In this document: in pieces, positions 9,023 through 18,428 of the stretch | How positions within the stretch are numbered: position 1 is the stretch's first letter | Layout of the letters: the number at the start of each line of letters is the position of its first letter | Assembly: GCA_014728115.1 (NCBI GenBank) | Contig: WJME01000161.1 | Span: 1-64,000 of the forward strand | Origin: Candidatus Zhuqueibacterota bacterium | GTDB lineage: Bacteria; Zhuqueibacterota; Zhuqueibacteria; Residuimicrobiales; Oceaniaggregativiventaceae | Direction: 5' to 3' | DNA: 64,000 bases | Notes under the pieces: generated by a model | Database searches by the model: none | What the model was told of the DNA's origin: nothing | What the model saw: the letters and a program-made list of their open reading frames with translations, nothing else | Translations under genes and position numbers: made by a program

Positions 9023-9385
9023 TCCTGAGCCCAAGCTCATCCTGGTTTGTTGCTCAGAATCTCTCACATTTTCCATGTCTCCTTCCACTGCTCGTTTTTG
9101 GTCCCAAATATTAAATCATCATTAAAATCCAACAACAAAATTAACAAAGAAAAGACTTGGATTTGTTGAATTATTATTTATTCGACACTTGGCAAGTATT
9201 TATCTTAACAAAAATTTCAAATATATTGTAAAGTATTAATATTAAGAATATTATACAATACTTGAATTACTGCTTAATCCTGGCTTAATAATTCTATAAT
9301 ATCTCCTTTAGATAAACCTCCTATATTGCCCACATCGCCGGCTTGGTTCACCAGGCCATCCTCTTAACCAAACAAGGAGAGTAAC
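9023..9385. other. AT-rich intergenic region
   Basis: 363 bases before the alkaline phosphatase gene, with no convincing ORF. It has a TATAAT at 9295-9300 without a good -35 box, an AAGTATT/AATACTT inverted pair (9231-9237, 9257-9263), and TGGTTCACCA at 9344-9353, which fits the GntR half-site pattern seen elsewhere but could be chance. Phosphate-responsive control would be expected here, but no recognisable box was found. Confidence 0.5.
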
Positions 9386-12300
9386 ATGAGACAGATGTTT
9401 CGTGTGTGGAACGGGTTCGTCATCCTTTTGGCGATCTGTTTGCCCAACGCCATGACAGCACAACCCATGCAACAAAGAGCGCCTAAAAACATCATTGTTC
9501 TGATCAGTGATGGATGGGGCTATAACCAGGTCATGGCTACCGATTATTATGAATTCGGGACCAGCGGTCATGTACAGGCGTACCAAAAGTTTCCGGTAAA
9601 ACTGGCCATGAGCACTTACATGGCTATGAATGACAATGATCAACACATGGCCGAAGGCATGGAAGGTGGGTATGCTCCTGATCGTGCATGGACATGGTTC
9701 GATTATGTCAAACAAAAATACACCGATTCAGCAGCTTCTGCAACCGCCATATCAACGGGTGTCAAAAGCTACAAATACTGCATCGGACTGGATGTTGACG
9801 GTAATCCACTGGAAAACATTGTTCAAAGAGCAGCAAAACTCGGAAAAGCTTCGGGTGTGGTCACCTCTGTGCAGTGGACCCATGCAACTCCTGCATGTTT
9901 TGTGGCACATAATAAATACCGCAAAAACTACGCAGAGTTGGCTCAAGAGATGGTGTATAACAGCAATTTAAGCGTCATTATGGGTGCAGGTCATCCGCTA
10001 TACGACAATGACGGACAACTGCTCGATCAGCCAGGCTCGTATAAATACGTGGGTGGAGAAGCGACCTGGCACGATATGCTCACCGGTAAAGCCGGTAATG
10101 ATATGGACAATGACGGCAGATTCGATGCCTGGACCTGTATCGACGCCAAGGAAGACTTTGAGAATCTCGCCACCGGTATCACCCCGAAACGAGTGATCGG
10201 AACCGCTCAGGTGGCTTCCACCTTGCAAAACAGCCGCGGTGGCAATACGGCGAACGATAATGTCACTGATCAGCCCTTTACCGATCCCCTCATTGAAAAT
10301 GTGCCTACTCTCGAAATCATGACAAAAGGCGCTTTGAATGTTCTCGATAATGATCCGGATGGCTTTTTTTTAATGGTCGAAGGCGGAGCCATTGACTGGG
10401 CCGGTCATGCCAATTCCACGCCTCGTATGATCGAAGAACAAATTGATTTCAACAACACCGTAGAATCGGTCGTAGCCTGGGTCAATAACAACAGCAGCTG
10501 GGATGAAACGTTGGTGATCGTCACAGGTGATCATGAAACAGGATACTTGACCGGGCCCAATTCCGGAACCGATGGTGCTGCCGAGGGAGATGAAACCCCT
10601 GTCTGGAACGATCCGGTGAACAATGGGGTTGGTCAGTTGCCCACGACTGAATGGCACAGTGGTGATCATACCAACCAATTGATTCCCCTGTATGCCTCAG
10701 GCCAGGGAAGTCAACTCCTTGTGGATCATGCCGACGAATTCGATGTAGTTCGCGGTCGCTATCTCACCAACTCTGAAATCGGCCAGGCCATGATGACGCT
10801 ATGGCCGGATCCGGCAAAAACAGCCATACCTCCGAAAAATATCATCCTGATGATCAGCGATGGCTGGGGCAAAAATCAAATTATGGCCACCAACTTTTAC
10901 GTTGCCGGTGCTGACGCCGTACAGCAATACGAACATTTTCCGGTGCAGCTCTATATGAGCACTTTTATGGCGCTTGATGATACTCCCGATCATCGACCGG
11001 ATTTGCAAGATGTCAAAGGTGCGTACGAACCGCACAGAGCTTGGTCATGGTTTGATTATATCAAACGCAAACCGACAGATTCCGCAGCTTCTGCTTCTGC
11101 TTTTGCCACAGGCGTGAAAACCTATAAATACTCGATGGGACTGGATGCTACAGGCAACAAACTTGAAAACATCGTTCAAGCAGCGGAAAAGAAAGGCAAA
11201 GCAACGGGTGTGGTCTCTTCGGTACAATTCGCTCATGCTACTCCTGCCGGAATGGCAGCGAACCAAATCTATCGATCTGATTATGTCAGCGTCGCCAAAA
11301 ACATGCTTTACGAAAGCGGACTCGATGTCATCATGGGCTGTGGACACCCCGCTTTTAATAATGACGGACAACTCTTAGATCAACCCGGCTCCTTTAAATA
11401 TGTCGGTGGCGAGTCCACCTGGAATGAATTAAAAGCAGGGACCGCAGGCAATGACGCCGATATGGATGGGATTGCAGATAAATGGTCGCTGATCCAAACA
11501 AAAAAAGAATTCCAGGATCTTATCTATGGACCTGCACCAAAGAGAGTAATCGGGGTGCCTCAGGTGGGGGCAACACTGCAATATAATCGTAGCGGAGACA
11601 CTCAATCCAATAATGTCACCTCTCTTCCCTACACCGATCCAATGAATGAAAATGTGCCTGACCTCGCCACCATGACCGCAGGGGCGCTTAATGTGCTCGA
11701 CAATGATCGTGATGGTTTCTTTTTAATGGTCGAGGGGGGTGCAGTGGATTGGGCGGGTCATGGCAATTCTACCCCCCGTCTGATCGAGGAACAGATCGAT
11801 TTCAATAAGGCGGTCGATGCCGTTATCAATTGGGTCAACGCCAATAGCAACTGGAATGAAACCCTGCTCATCGTCACCGGTGACCATGAAACCGGCTATC
11901 TGACAGGGCCCGGTGCAGGTCCGGATGATATCGAAGAAGGACTCGCCGAAATGGTATGGACTGTACCCACCAACAACGGCAAAGGCAACCTCCCCACAAC
12001 AGAATGGCATAGTGGTGATCACACCAATCAGCTTATTCCCCTTTACGCCAAGGGAACCGGAAGCGAAATGTTGTATCTTTACGCCGATCAAATCGACCAG
12101 GTAAGAGGTGCTTTTACCGATAATGCCGAAGTCGGTCAGTTGATGCTTCACCTGATGCGCATGAATCCGGACGGATATTTTCTGGTACGCGGAGGTGCTT
12201 TTCAAATTACATCTGTTCAGGATGTGCCCAATGATCAGGGTAAACAGGTTCGCATCTCCTGGAACGCTCATGCCATGGATGCCGATGGTAAAGTCACCAA

Positions 12301-13132
12301 ATACAGCATCTATCGCAAAATCGACGCCAGCATGAGCAAACAAAACGACACGATGATCGAAGCATTTCCAGCAGGCAATTGGGATTTCATACTGGACGTT
12401 CCTGCGGTTCAACAGCCTTTCTATTTCACCGTCGTTCCGACACTGAAAGATTCGACGATCAACCATGGCCAATATCTGTCTGAATTTTTCCTAGTCGCCC
12501 ATACAACCGATCCTTCCACTCATTGGGAGACCGAATCCATGACCGGATATTCTGTAGACAATCTGCGACCTGCCCCGGTGCAAAATCTGCTTGTCTCTTT
12601 TACCGACAAGGGCAACCTGTTGAGCTGGGCGAAAAATCGGGAAAAAGACCTGGCCGAATATCGTATTTTTCGAGGTACCACACCGGATTTCAAACCCTCC
12701 GGTGAGAATCTGCTGGCCGTAACGCGTGGAACAGAGCTCCTGGACAAGCATTCGGTTATGGGTACGGAATACTTTTATCTGATCGCAGCAGCAGATTTCA
12801 GCGGCAATGTGAGCGAGATGAGCAAGGTTCAAGTCGTAACCGGTGTCGAATCCCGTCAATCCGTTCCCAGCGAATTCGCACTCTCGCAAAACTATCCAAA
12901 TCCCTTCAATCCGGTCACAGTCATCCACTATTCCATACCTGAAATGAAACATGTGACCCTCAGCATTTACAATACTCTGGGACAAGAGATCGCCTCACTC
13001 GTGAACCAGGTACAAGCTGCCGGCGAATATTCAATTCAATGGGATGCCAGCCAATACCCCAGCGGGATGTATCTTTATAAACTGGAAGCCGGTCAATCCC
13101 GTATGATCAAAAGAATGCAACTCTTGAAATAA
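9386..13132 (+). CDS. Secreted tandem alkaline phosphatase with sorting tail
   Basis: A 1248-residue exported protein: signal peptide (1-25), alkaline phosphatase domain 1 (about 32-470), alkaline phosphatase domain 2 (about 482-925), a fibronectin III-like part (about 935-1155) and a C-terminal sorting domain starting NYPNPFNP near 1168. Both phosphatase domains keep the PhoA-type sites: metal Asp in ISDGWG (D42, D492), phospho-Ser in TDSAAS (S115, S566), MVEGGA-DWAGH, GDHETGY and HSGDHTNQLIP. Both should hydrolyse phosphomonoesters. The copies are clearly homologous, an internal duplication. The sorting tail implies secretion by a type IX-like route. The ATG follows AAGGAGAGTAAC. A strong terminator follows. 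Confidence 0.92.
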   Translation: MRQMFRVWNGFVILLAICLPNAMTAQPMQQRAPKNIIVLISDGWGYNQVMATDYYEFGTSGHVQAYQKFPVKLAMSTYMAMNDNDQHMAEGMEGGYAPDRAWTWFDYVKQKYTDSAASATAISTGVKSYKYCIGLDVDGNPLENIVQRAAKLGKASGVVTSVQWTHATPACFVAHNKYRKNYAELAQEMVYNSNLSVIMGAGHPLYDNDGQLLDQPGSYKYVGGEATWHDMLTGKAGNDMDNDGRFDAWTCIDAKEDFENLATGITPKRVIGTAQVASTLQNSRGGNTANDNVTDQPFTDPLIENVPTLEIMTKGALNVLDNDPDGFFLMVEGGAIDWAGHANSTPRMIEEQIDFNNTVESVVAWVNNNSSWDETLVIVTGDHETGYLTGPNSGTDGAAEGDETPVWNDPVNNGVGQLPTTEWHSGDHTNQLIPLYASGQGSQLLVDHADEFDVVRGRYLTNSEIGQAMMTLWPDPAKTAIPPKNIILMISDGWGKNQIMATNFYVAGADAVQQYEHFPVQLYMSTFMALDDTPDHRPDLQDVKGAYEPHRAWSWFDYIKRKPTDSAASASAFATGVKTYKYSMGLDATGNKLENIVQAAEKKGKATGVVSSVQFAHATPAGMAANQIYRSDYVSVAKNMLYESGLDVIMGCGHPAFNNDGQLLDQPGSFKYVGGESTWNELKAGTAGNDADMDGIADKWSLIQTKKEFQDLIYGPAPKRVIGVPQVGATLQYNRSGDTQSNNVTSLPYTDPMNENVPDLATMTAGALNVLDNDRDGFFLMVEGGAVDWAGHGNSTPRLIEEQIDFNKAVDAVINWVNANSNWNETLLIVTGDHETGYLTGPGAGPDDIEEGLAEMVWTVPTNNGKGNLPTTEWHSGDHTNQLIPLYAKGTGSEMLYLYADQIDQVRGAFTDNAEVGQLMLHLMRMNPDGYFLVRGGAFQITSVQDVPNDQGKQVRISWNAHAMDADGKVTKYSIYRKIDASMSKQNDTMIEAFPAGNWDFILDVPAVQQPFYFTVVPTLKDSTINHGQYLSEFFLVAHTTDPSTHWETESMTGYSVDNLRPAPVQNLLVSFTDKGNLLSWAKNREKDLAEYRIFRGTTPDFKPSGENLLAVTRGTELLDKHSVMGTEYFYLIAAADFSGNVSEMSKVQVVTGVESRQSVPSEFALSQNYPNPFNPVTVIHYSIPEMKHVTLSIYNTLGQEIASLVNQVQAAGEYSIQWDASQYPSGMYLYKLEAGQSRMIKRMQLLK

Positions 13133-13161
13133 TCCGCTTTTCGAAAGTCAGGGTGTCAGAC

Positions 13162-13195
13162 AAAGGTGGTGCAGTGGTATGCATCACCTTTTTTT
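13162..13195 (+). terminator. Intrinsic terminator after phosphatase gene
   Basis: A hairpin AAAGGTGGTGC / GCATCACCTTT with an 8-10 base loop and one bulge, followed by a run of T, 30 bases after the phosphatase stop codon. Confidence 0.85.
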
Positions 13196-13251
13196 ATGAA
13201 AAAGCTTGACAAAAATCATTCTCTTTTGTTTCTTGTGACGAGGAGATTGCG

Positions 13252-13698
13252 ATGCGAACAGAATCAGCAAAAACACATCGTCCGCTTTTGGTGGACCATG
13301 CCATCCAGATTCGGACCTATGATATCGATTTCATGGGCGTGGTCAGCAACATTGTCTATTTACGGTGGCTGGAAGATATGCGACTCTTGTTTCTCGAACA
13401 ATGGTGCCCCATACAAGAACAACTGGATGAACACATTACACCGGTGTTGACCCGCACAGAAATCGACTATATCCTGCCTCTTAAAATGAACGACAAGCCC
13501 TTTGCCCAAATGTGGTTAAAAAACATGACCCGTGTACGCTTTTCTTTGGAAGCGGAAATCAGCGCAAACGGCAAGATTGTCATGCATGCCATACAACATG
13601 GAACCTACCTGACTATGAAAAATCTAAGACCCGTTCCTGTTCCAACCAAGCTCAGGAACCGGTATACGAATTGGTTGACCGCCCATAAAAAAGAGTGA
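13252..13698 (+). CDS. Acyl-CoA thioesterase, 4HBT/YbgC-like hotdog fold
   Basis: A 148-residue single-domain hotdog protein. The family motif appears as RTYDIDFMGVVSNIVYLRWLEDMR (residues about 19-42): Asp for catalysis, then the N-x-x-Y and E-x-x-R positions of YbgC/FcbC-type thioesterases. It should hydrolyse short acyl- or hydroxybenzoyl-CoA thioesters in the cytoplasm. Start ATG follows GAGGAG. It sits just downstream of a terminator and 23 bases before the CPBP protease gene, so these genes start a new transcription unit. The substrate is not evident. Confidence 0.85.
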   Translation: MRTESAKTHRPLLVDHAIQIRTYDIDFMGVVSNIVYLRWLEDMRLLFLEQWCPIQEQLDEHITPVLTRTEIDYILPLKMNDKPFAQMWLKNMTRVRFSLEAEISANGKIVMHAIQHGTYLTMKNLRPVPVPTKLRNRYTNWLTAHKKE

Positions 13699-13721
13699 TT
13701 ACCCATTAAACAGGAGTAGAG

Positions 13722-14645
13722 ATGAACACATCCGAACCATCACAAAACCGCCCTCGTATCAGACGCGGATGGCTGCGCGCACTTTTGGGGCTGTTGGTCT
13801 GGTTTATTCTTAATCTGATTGTCAGTATTGCCGGTGCCATCGGAGCGAGTTTGATTTTTGGCTTCTCGCTTCAGGAACTCACCGGGCTCGCCAGCAATCC
13901 CGACATGATTCATGTTCTCCTCTTTCTCCAGCTCATATCCATGCTGGCAACGCTGGTTATCGTATGGGGATTATGCAAACTGATCGACCGCAGGTCCTTT
14001 AGATCTCTGGGTTGGGAAGCCAAAGGTCACCAAAAAGAGATGGCCATCGGTTTTTTCATCGGACTGATTCTGATCCTTGCCGGCTTTATTATACTTTTTG
14101 CTGCAGGCCTGTTGACCATAGACTCTGTGCGATTCCCGGTCAAATCCATTCTCATAACCTTTATGCTCTTTATTGTCGTGGCGGTAAGCGAAGAACTCAT
14201 TATGCGCGGATATGTTCTGAATAATCTGATGGTTTCCATGAACAAGTATATCGCTCTTGTCGTGAGTTCTCTCTTGTTTATGGTTTTGCATCTGCGCAAC
14301 CCAAATGTAACCGTACTGGGTATGACCAATGTTTTTCTTGCCGGTCTCTTGTTAGGCGCCTTTTATATCCACCATAAAAATCTCTGGTTGCCGATCTTTT
14401 TGCATTTTTCATGGAATTTCTTCCAGGGCCCTGTGCTCGGATTCGAGGTGAGTGGAGTAGCCCTGGAAAGCATTATTGCCCAGACCATAAACGGTCCGAA
14501 CTGGTTAACAGGTGGAGAATTCGGCTATGAAGGCTCTTTGCTTGCCAATATATCCCTTTTGCTCGCATTTGTAGGACTGGATGTGTGGTCAAGAATGAAA
14601 AAAACGAATAGATCCACTGACGATTCAGATGCTACGAAACCATAA
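13722..14645 (+). CDS. CPBP family intramembrane metalloprotease
   Basis: A 307-residue polytopic membrane protein with about eight hydrophobic segments. It carries the three CPBP (CAAX protease/bacteriocin-processing, formerly Abi) motifs: EELIMRG near residue 157, H in FMVLHLRN near 189, and HFSWN near 227-231. These bind zinc inside the membrane. Relatives process prenylated proteins or peptides or give bacteriocin self-immunity; no bacteriocin gene is seen nearby. ATG follows CAGGAGTAGAG. Its 3' end overlaps the next lipoprotein gene by 17 bases. Confidence 0.88.
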   Translation: MNTSEPSQNRPRIRRGWLRALLGLLVWFILNLIVSIAGAIGASLIFGFSLQELTGLASNPDMIHVLLFLQLISMLATLVIVWGLCKLIDRRSFRSLGWEAKGHQKEMAIGFFIGLILILAGFIILFAAGLLTIDSVRFPVKSILITFMLFIVVAVSEELIMRGYVLNNLMVSMNKYIALVVSSLLFMVLHLRNPNVTVLGMTNVFLAGLLLGAFYIHHKNLWLPIFLHFSWNFFQGPVLGFEVSGVALESIIAQTINGPNWLTGGEFGYEGSLLANISLLLAFVGLDVWSRMKKTNRSTDDSDATKP

Positions 14646-15225
14646 AATCGCACTTTTGCTTTGCACAGTATGGTTGGTTTTTACCGCTTGTGACCCGTCT
14701 ATAACCCATCCGCCGGGGCAGCAAATGGCCCCGAAAAATCCTGTGCAACGCTCAGTCACAAAGCCGGTCAGTTTTATCCATCGCGGGGCTGTCATTACCC
14801 CACTGGCCGAATTCGAACTCCAGGCCATCGTGTTGAGCAAAAAACGCTACATTTGGGACTCGATGTCGCGTCATGTTCCCTATGATCTGGTCCTGGGCTG
14901 GGGACCCATGTCCGATCAGGCCACGATCGATCAGCTGAATATCTGGCAATCCAACCGCTTTTTCTTTTGGCAGGCCAGACACCTGCCCATTCCCCGATCC
15001 GCTATCAGCCAACATTGCAGTAATATGCATATCATTCCCTCTGACAGAGCCACCAAAGCTGCCCTGAAAATGATAAAAACCGGGTCGATTATCGACCTCA
15101 AGGGATTTCTGGTTTCTGTTACCCGCAAGGATGGCAAAAATATAAAGAGTTCATTACGGCGTGATGATGTGGGTCCCGGTGCCTGCGAAGTCATATGGGC
15201 CCGGGAGTTGTGGCTAAAAGAATGA
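14629..15225 (+). CDS. Uncharacterised lipoprotein
   Basis: A 198-residue protein with a lipoprotein signal (LLLCTVWLVFTAC21). The body is conserved-looking: VLSKKRYIWDSMSRHVPYDLVLGWGPMSD, then CSNMHIIPSDRATKAALKMIKTGSIIDLKGFLVSV, and a final ACEVIWARELWL. I do not recognise a named domain; the IIDLKGFLV segment looks like an OB or beta-barrel strand. It begins inside the CPBP gene and is likely translated with it. Probable location is the inner leaflet of the outer membrane facing the periplasm. Confidence 0.7.
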   Translation: MLRNHKIALLLCTVWLVFTACDPSITHPPGQQMAPKNPVQRSVTKPVSFIHRGAVITPLAEFELQAIVLSKKRYIWDSMSRHVPYDLVLGWGPMSDQATIDQLNIWQSNRFFFWQARHLPIPRSAISQHCSNMHIIPSDRATKAALKMIKTGSIIDLKGFLVSVTRKDGKNIKSSLRRDDVGPGACEVIWARELWLKE

Positions 15226-15301
15226 AAAGGTCGGAATCTGTTTTTGCTGCTTTTTGTTAATAATAACAAAAGGAGCAAAAATCTTTAAGGACCTGAACAT
15301 T

Positions 15302-16084
15302 ATGAAAAAAGCATTAATGATCCTTTTCCTGGCACTGGTTGGAATGTCTCTTTCCACATGCACAGACAAAGAACCCCAAAAAACTGACGGTACCGCAGAT
15401 TCAGACACACTGGACTATGAATATGCCGACCAGGTGGCTGTACGAGGAGATTGTAACGGCCAACCTTGTGTGCAAATCAAATTGGTTTATCCCCATTTCC
15501 AGACAGACAATACTGTCAGTAAAATGATCATGACAGATCTCGATGCCCGTCTCTATCAATCCTTTTATACCGACAACGTATTGGGCTCTATCGAGGTGTT
15601 GGCTGATTCTATTTACAGAGCTCATCAGCAAATCCCGAATAACAGCATGGCCTGGACCCTGAACCGGTCTGTGGATATGCTTCACATGAACAATGTGATC
15701 ACGTATAGTTTCACAGAAATCTCTGCTCTGGGAGGAGCACACCCAAATACCCAGGTGACCCTTGTCAACAGGGATGCTGAAACCGGGTTGCTTTTGAAAA
15801 TGGATGATTTTCTTCTGGATAATGCAAGGGAAAAACTGATGCAAAAGGTAGAAACTGCTTTTCGCAACGCAAACAATCTATCGTCAGACGCATCTCTGAC
15901 AGAAGCCGGGTTTTGGTTCGAGGAAGGTTTTAAACTGCCGGAGAACTATGGCCTTGTGGATGATGGTATGCTGTTTTATTATAACACCTATAAAGTCGCC
16001 CCGTATGCGATGGGCAAAACAGAGTTTGTCATCCCCTATTACGAGTTGGAGAGTGTTATTCGCCCTATGTATATAACAAATTAA
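15302..16084 (+). CDS. DUF3298 (RsiV/PdaC-like) lipoprotein
   Basis: A 260-residue lipoprotein starting MKKALMILFLALVGMSLSTC, with lipobox LSTC. The body has an N-terminal DUF4163-type region and a C-terminal DUF3298 domain (SALGGAHPNTQVTLVNRDAETG, then YYNTYKVAPYAMGKTEFVIPY), as in the extracellular part of RsiV and in PdaC. RsiV binds lysozyme and controls SigV, but here no sigma factor is adjacent. ATG 15302 is preferred over the upstream TTG/ATG at 15254 because the signal peptide starts there. An AT-rich hairpin lies at 15252-15271. A long hairpin terminator follows the gene. Confidence 0.8.
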   Translation: MKKALMILFLALVGMSLSTCTDKEPQKTDGTADSDTLDYEYADQVAVRGDCNGQPCVQIKLVYPHFQTDNTVSKMIMTDLDARLYQSFYTDNVLGSIEVLADSIYRAHQQIPNNSMAWTLNRSVDMLHMNNVITYSFTEISALGGAHPNTQVTLVNRDAETGLLLKMDDFLLDNAREKLMQKVETAFRNANNLSSDASLTEAGFWFEEGFKLPENYGLVDDGMLFYYNTYKVAPYAMGKTEFVIPYYELESVIRPMYITN

Positions 16085-16147
16085 GTCTCTAAAGAATCTA
16101 GACTCCTATTCCCTTGTCCGGGTTCAAAGGGGAATCGGAGAATGCGG

Positions 16148-16213
16148 CAAATGGCTCATCAAAAGTGACTTGTTTCAATATCAGGGCACGTCACGATGAG
16201 CCATTTGTTTTTT
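16148..16213 (+). terminator. Long-arm intrinsic terminator
   Basis: A perfect 13-base inverted repeat (16148-16160 and 16195-16207; core ATGGCTCATC) with a 34-base loop, followed by seven or more T. It ends the DUF3298 gene unit, opposite the 3' end of iolB. Confidence 0.8.
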
Positions 16214-16264
16214 CCGCACTTTTCTTTAAAATTCAGGGCTTATGTTACCTGCGCAGGCACTGGA

Positions 16265-17104
16265 TCACTTGAATTTGTCGATCATATCCTGCACACCCGG
16301 AAACTTTGTCATCAGGTGACGGTATTCATCTTTGAAATGCTGTACCAGAGATCGTTGGTATTTTCCTACAATGATGGTAAAAATATATTCTTCGTGGCCG
16401 GGAGAAGTGACCGTGGGATGATACCCCTTTTTCAATACAAATGTATCGCCTGACCGTGTCATAAACGCTTTGGAAGATCCATCTTCCTGAAAGACAAACT
16501 GCCCGCCAAAGCCGTTTTCAGGTTTGAACCGAAAATGATACAGCTCTTCAAACTCTGTTTCCTGGTCTTCCTTTTCTTCATCATGTTTATGAGGAGGATA
16601 ACCAGACCAGCATCCTTCTTTAGCATATAATTCACTCACTAACAGATTTCCGGCACAACCCGCTGCGTTTTTGCCCAGGATATGAAATATTTGGCGGTGT
16701 GTCTTGGTTTCATCAGAGCCGACATCGACCATCTCTACATCCTCGGGAGTGATCCTGAACGGATCATATTCATGATCGCATTTTCCTCCGGCAATAGCGA
16801 TTTCCGTATTGTTTGTATTGGAACTGATTCGCACGGAGTGACCGATCGGAACGTATATTGAATCGGCTTTTCCTGACCAGATATCTTTTCGTTTGCCCAC
16901 ATCAGCAAAAGATCGTTCATCGACCCAAATATCACAATTCCCTTGCAATACAACACAGACAGACTCGAATGCTTTGAGCGCAGATTCAAATGTTTCACCC
17001 TTGTCGAGTTTGACAATATTAAAATAGGTCAAATCGAGGATATCATTCTTTTCGGTGACGATGGGCGTGTTTTTGTTATCAAACGCTCTGATTAAATCAG
17101 TCAT
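16265..17104 (-). CDS. iolB: 5-deoxy-glucuronate isomerase (IolB)
   Basis: A 279-residue bicupin. The metal motif YPPHKHD is near residue 172, with EELYHFRF and GFGGQFVF following and YIFTIIVGKYQRSL near the end, the IolB pattern (family about 270 residues). IolB turns 5-deoxy-D-glucuronate into 2-deoxy-5-keto-D-gluconate in inositol breakdown. The other inositol genes (iolC, D, E, J) are not in the window, so the enzyme may act on another acidic sugar. It is the last gene of the GntR-GH43-TRAP unit, 26 bases after dctM. AGGAGAGAGG precedes the ATG. Confidence 0.85.
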   Translation of the reverse strand: MTDLIRAFDNKNTPIVTEKNDILDLTYFNIVKLDKGETFESALKAFESVCVVLQGNCDIWVDERSFADVGKRKDIWSGKADSIYVPIGHSVRISSNTNNTEIAIAGGKCDHEYDPFRITPEDVEMVDVGSDETKTHRQIFHILGKNAAGCAGNLLVSELYAKEGCWSGYPPHKHDEEKEDQETEFEELYHFRFKPENGFGGQFVFQEDGSSKAFMTRSGDTFVLKKGYHPTVTSPGHEEYIFTIIVGKYQRSLVQHFKDEYRHLMTKFPGVQDMIDKFK

Positions 17105-17130
17105 TTACCTCTCTCCTTTGGCCTTATCAT

Positions 17131-18426
17131 TTACTGAGAATTCAAAAAAGTTTGTGGAATCCAGGTCGCCAGCCATGGAAAAACGAGCACAAGAATCATG
17201 CTCAAAACAAGAGCTGCGACAAATGGCCAGCAATATTTCAGGGTTTGATCATAAGACGTTCCGGCGATACTGGTTGCCACAAACAAGCCCACGGCAACCG
17301 GAGGCGTTGTGGCACCAATCTGCGTTGCCATGACCATGATCATACCAAAAAAGTAGGGATCGAACCCAAATTGATTGCTGATTTGCACGATAACCGGAAT
17401 CATAATGACCAATATGGCCAATGATTCGACAAACATGGTCAGAATCATCATGATGGCGACCAAAAAAAGCAAAACAATGATCGGAGTTTGTGAAACAGAC
17501 ATAATCATGGACATGACACTTTGATCAAAATCAAGAAAAGCCAAAAGCCAGCTAAACGCGCCGGCAACAGAAATAATGCCCACAACCATAGTGGTGGTCA
17601 TGGCAGCTTTGAGTAAAAGAGCTGGTAAATCTTTGATGGTCACAGCCCGGTAAACAAAAAATGCGACTAGAAAAGAATAAATGCACGCTACAACACCGGC
17701 TTCGGTGGCTGTAAAAATCCCCCCCAGGATACCTCCCAGCACAATAACCGGGGCGAGGATGGCCACCCAAACCTGGGGTATGGCTTTGATAATCTTCCTC
17801 AAACTGAATTTGCCCATCGTATGACGCAACTCTGGGAAATCGGTGCGATAGGAATGCAAATAGATCGTCAACATGAGACTTGCGACAATGACAATTCCTG
17901 GCAAGATCCCTGCCAAAAAAAGTCCCCCTATAGAGACGCCGGCCATGGCACCATAAACGATCATGACCATACTGGGGGGGATGATCGAACCGATAATCCC
18001 GGCAGTGGCCAGGAGAGAAGCAGAAAATCCCCCTTTATAGCCTTTTTCATACATCGAAGGAAGCAAAATTGATCCTATGGCAGATGTCGATGCCGTGGCA
18101 GAACCGGAAACGTTGGCAAACACCATACTCGCGATCACCGATGCCTGTCCCAACCCACCGCGCATATGCCCTACAACAGTCTCGGCAAATTGCACCAATT
18201 TTTTGCTTATGCCCCCTCTGGCCATCAACTCCCCTGCAAGGATAAAATAAGGCATGGCCAAAAGACTAAATGAATCGAGCATGGCAAACATTTTCTGTGG
18301 AAACAGAGCGGGGACCAGTTCAGGAGTTAAAATGATGCCCACCAGAGCAACCACACCGATAGCAAGCAAAACAGGAGCACCGGCAAAAATAAGCAATAGC
18401 AACGCAATAAAGAGTCCGACAAGCAT
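17131..18426 (-). CDS. dctM: TRAP transporter large permease (DctM)
   Basis: A 431-residue membrane protein with about twelve hydrophobic segments, typical DctM length. It keeps conserved stretches such as GAPVLLAIGVVAL, FANVSGSATASTSAIGSILLPSM and IIGSIIPPSMVMIVYGAMAGVSIGGLFLAGI. It forms the Na+-driven transport channel for sugar acids or C4-dicarboxylates with DctQ and DctP. ATG 18426 follows GGAG and lies two bases after the dctQ stop; the open frame upstream to 18621 is an artefact of overlap. It is translationally coupled to dctQ. Confidence 0.92.
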   Translation of the reverse strand: MLVGLFIALLLLIFAGAPVLLAIGVVALVGIILTPELVPALFPQKMFAMLDSFSLLAMPYFILAGELMARGGISKKLVQFAETVVGHMRGGLGQASVIASMVFANVSGSATASTSAIGSILLPSMYEKGYKGGFSASLLATAGIIGSIIPPSMVMIVYGAMAGVSIGGLFLAGILPGIVIVASLMLTIYLHSYRTDFPELRHTMGKFSLRKIIKAIPQVWVAILAPVIVLGGILGGIFTATEAGVVACIYSFLVAFFVYRAVTIKDLPALLLKAAMTTTMVVGIISVAGAFSWLLAFLDFDQSVMSMIMSVSQTPIIVLLFLVAIMMILTMFVESLAILVIMIPVIVQISNQFGFDPYFFGMIMVMATQIGATTPPVAVGLFVATSIAGTSYDQTLKYCWPFVAALVLSMILVLVFPWLATWIPQTFLNSQ

Positions 18427-18428
18427 GA

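Noticed and set aside
9344-9353. TGGTTCACCA as a third GntR operator
   Set aside because: An 8-base-specific pattern is expected about once by chance in 64 kb, and the flanks are not palindromic as in the other two sites.
15252-15271. AT-rich 8-base hairpin before the DUF3298 gene as a terminator
   Set aside because: Weak stem and no T tract; it may only be a leader structure.
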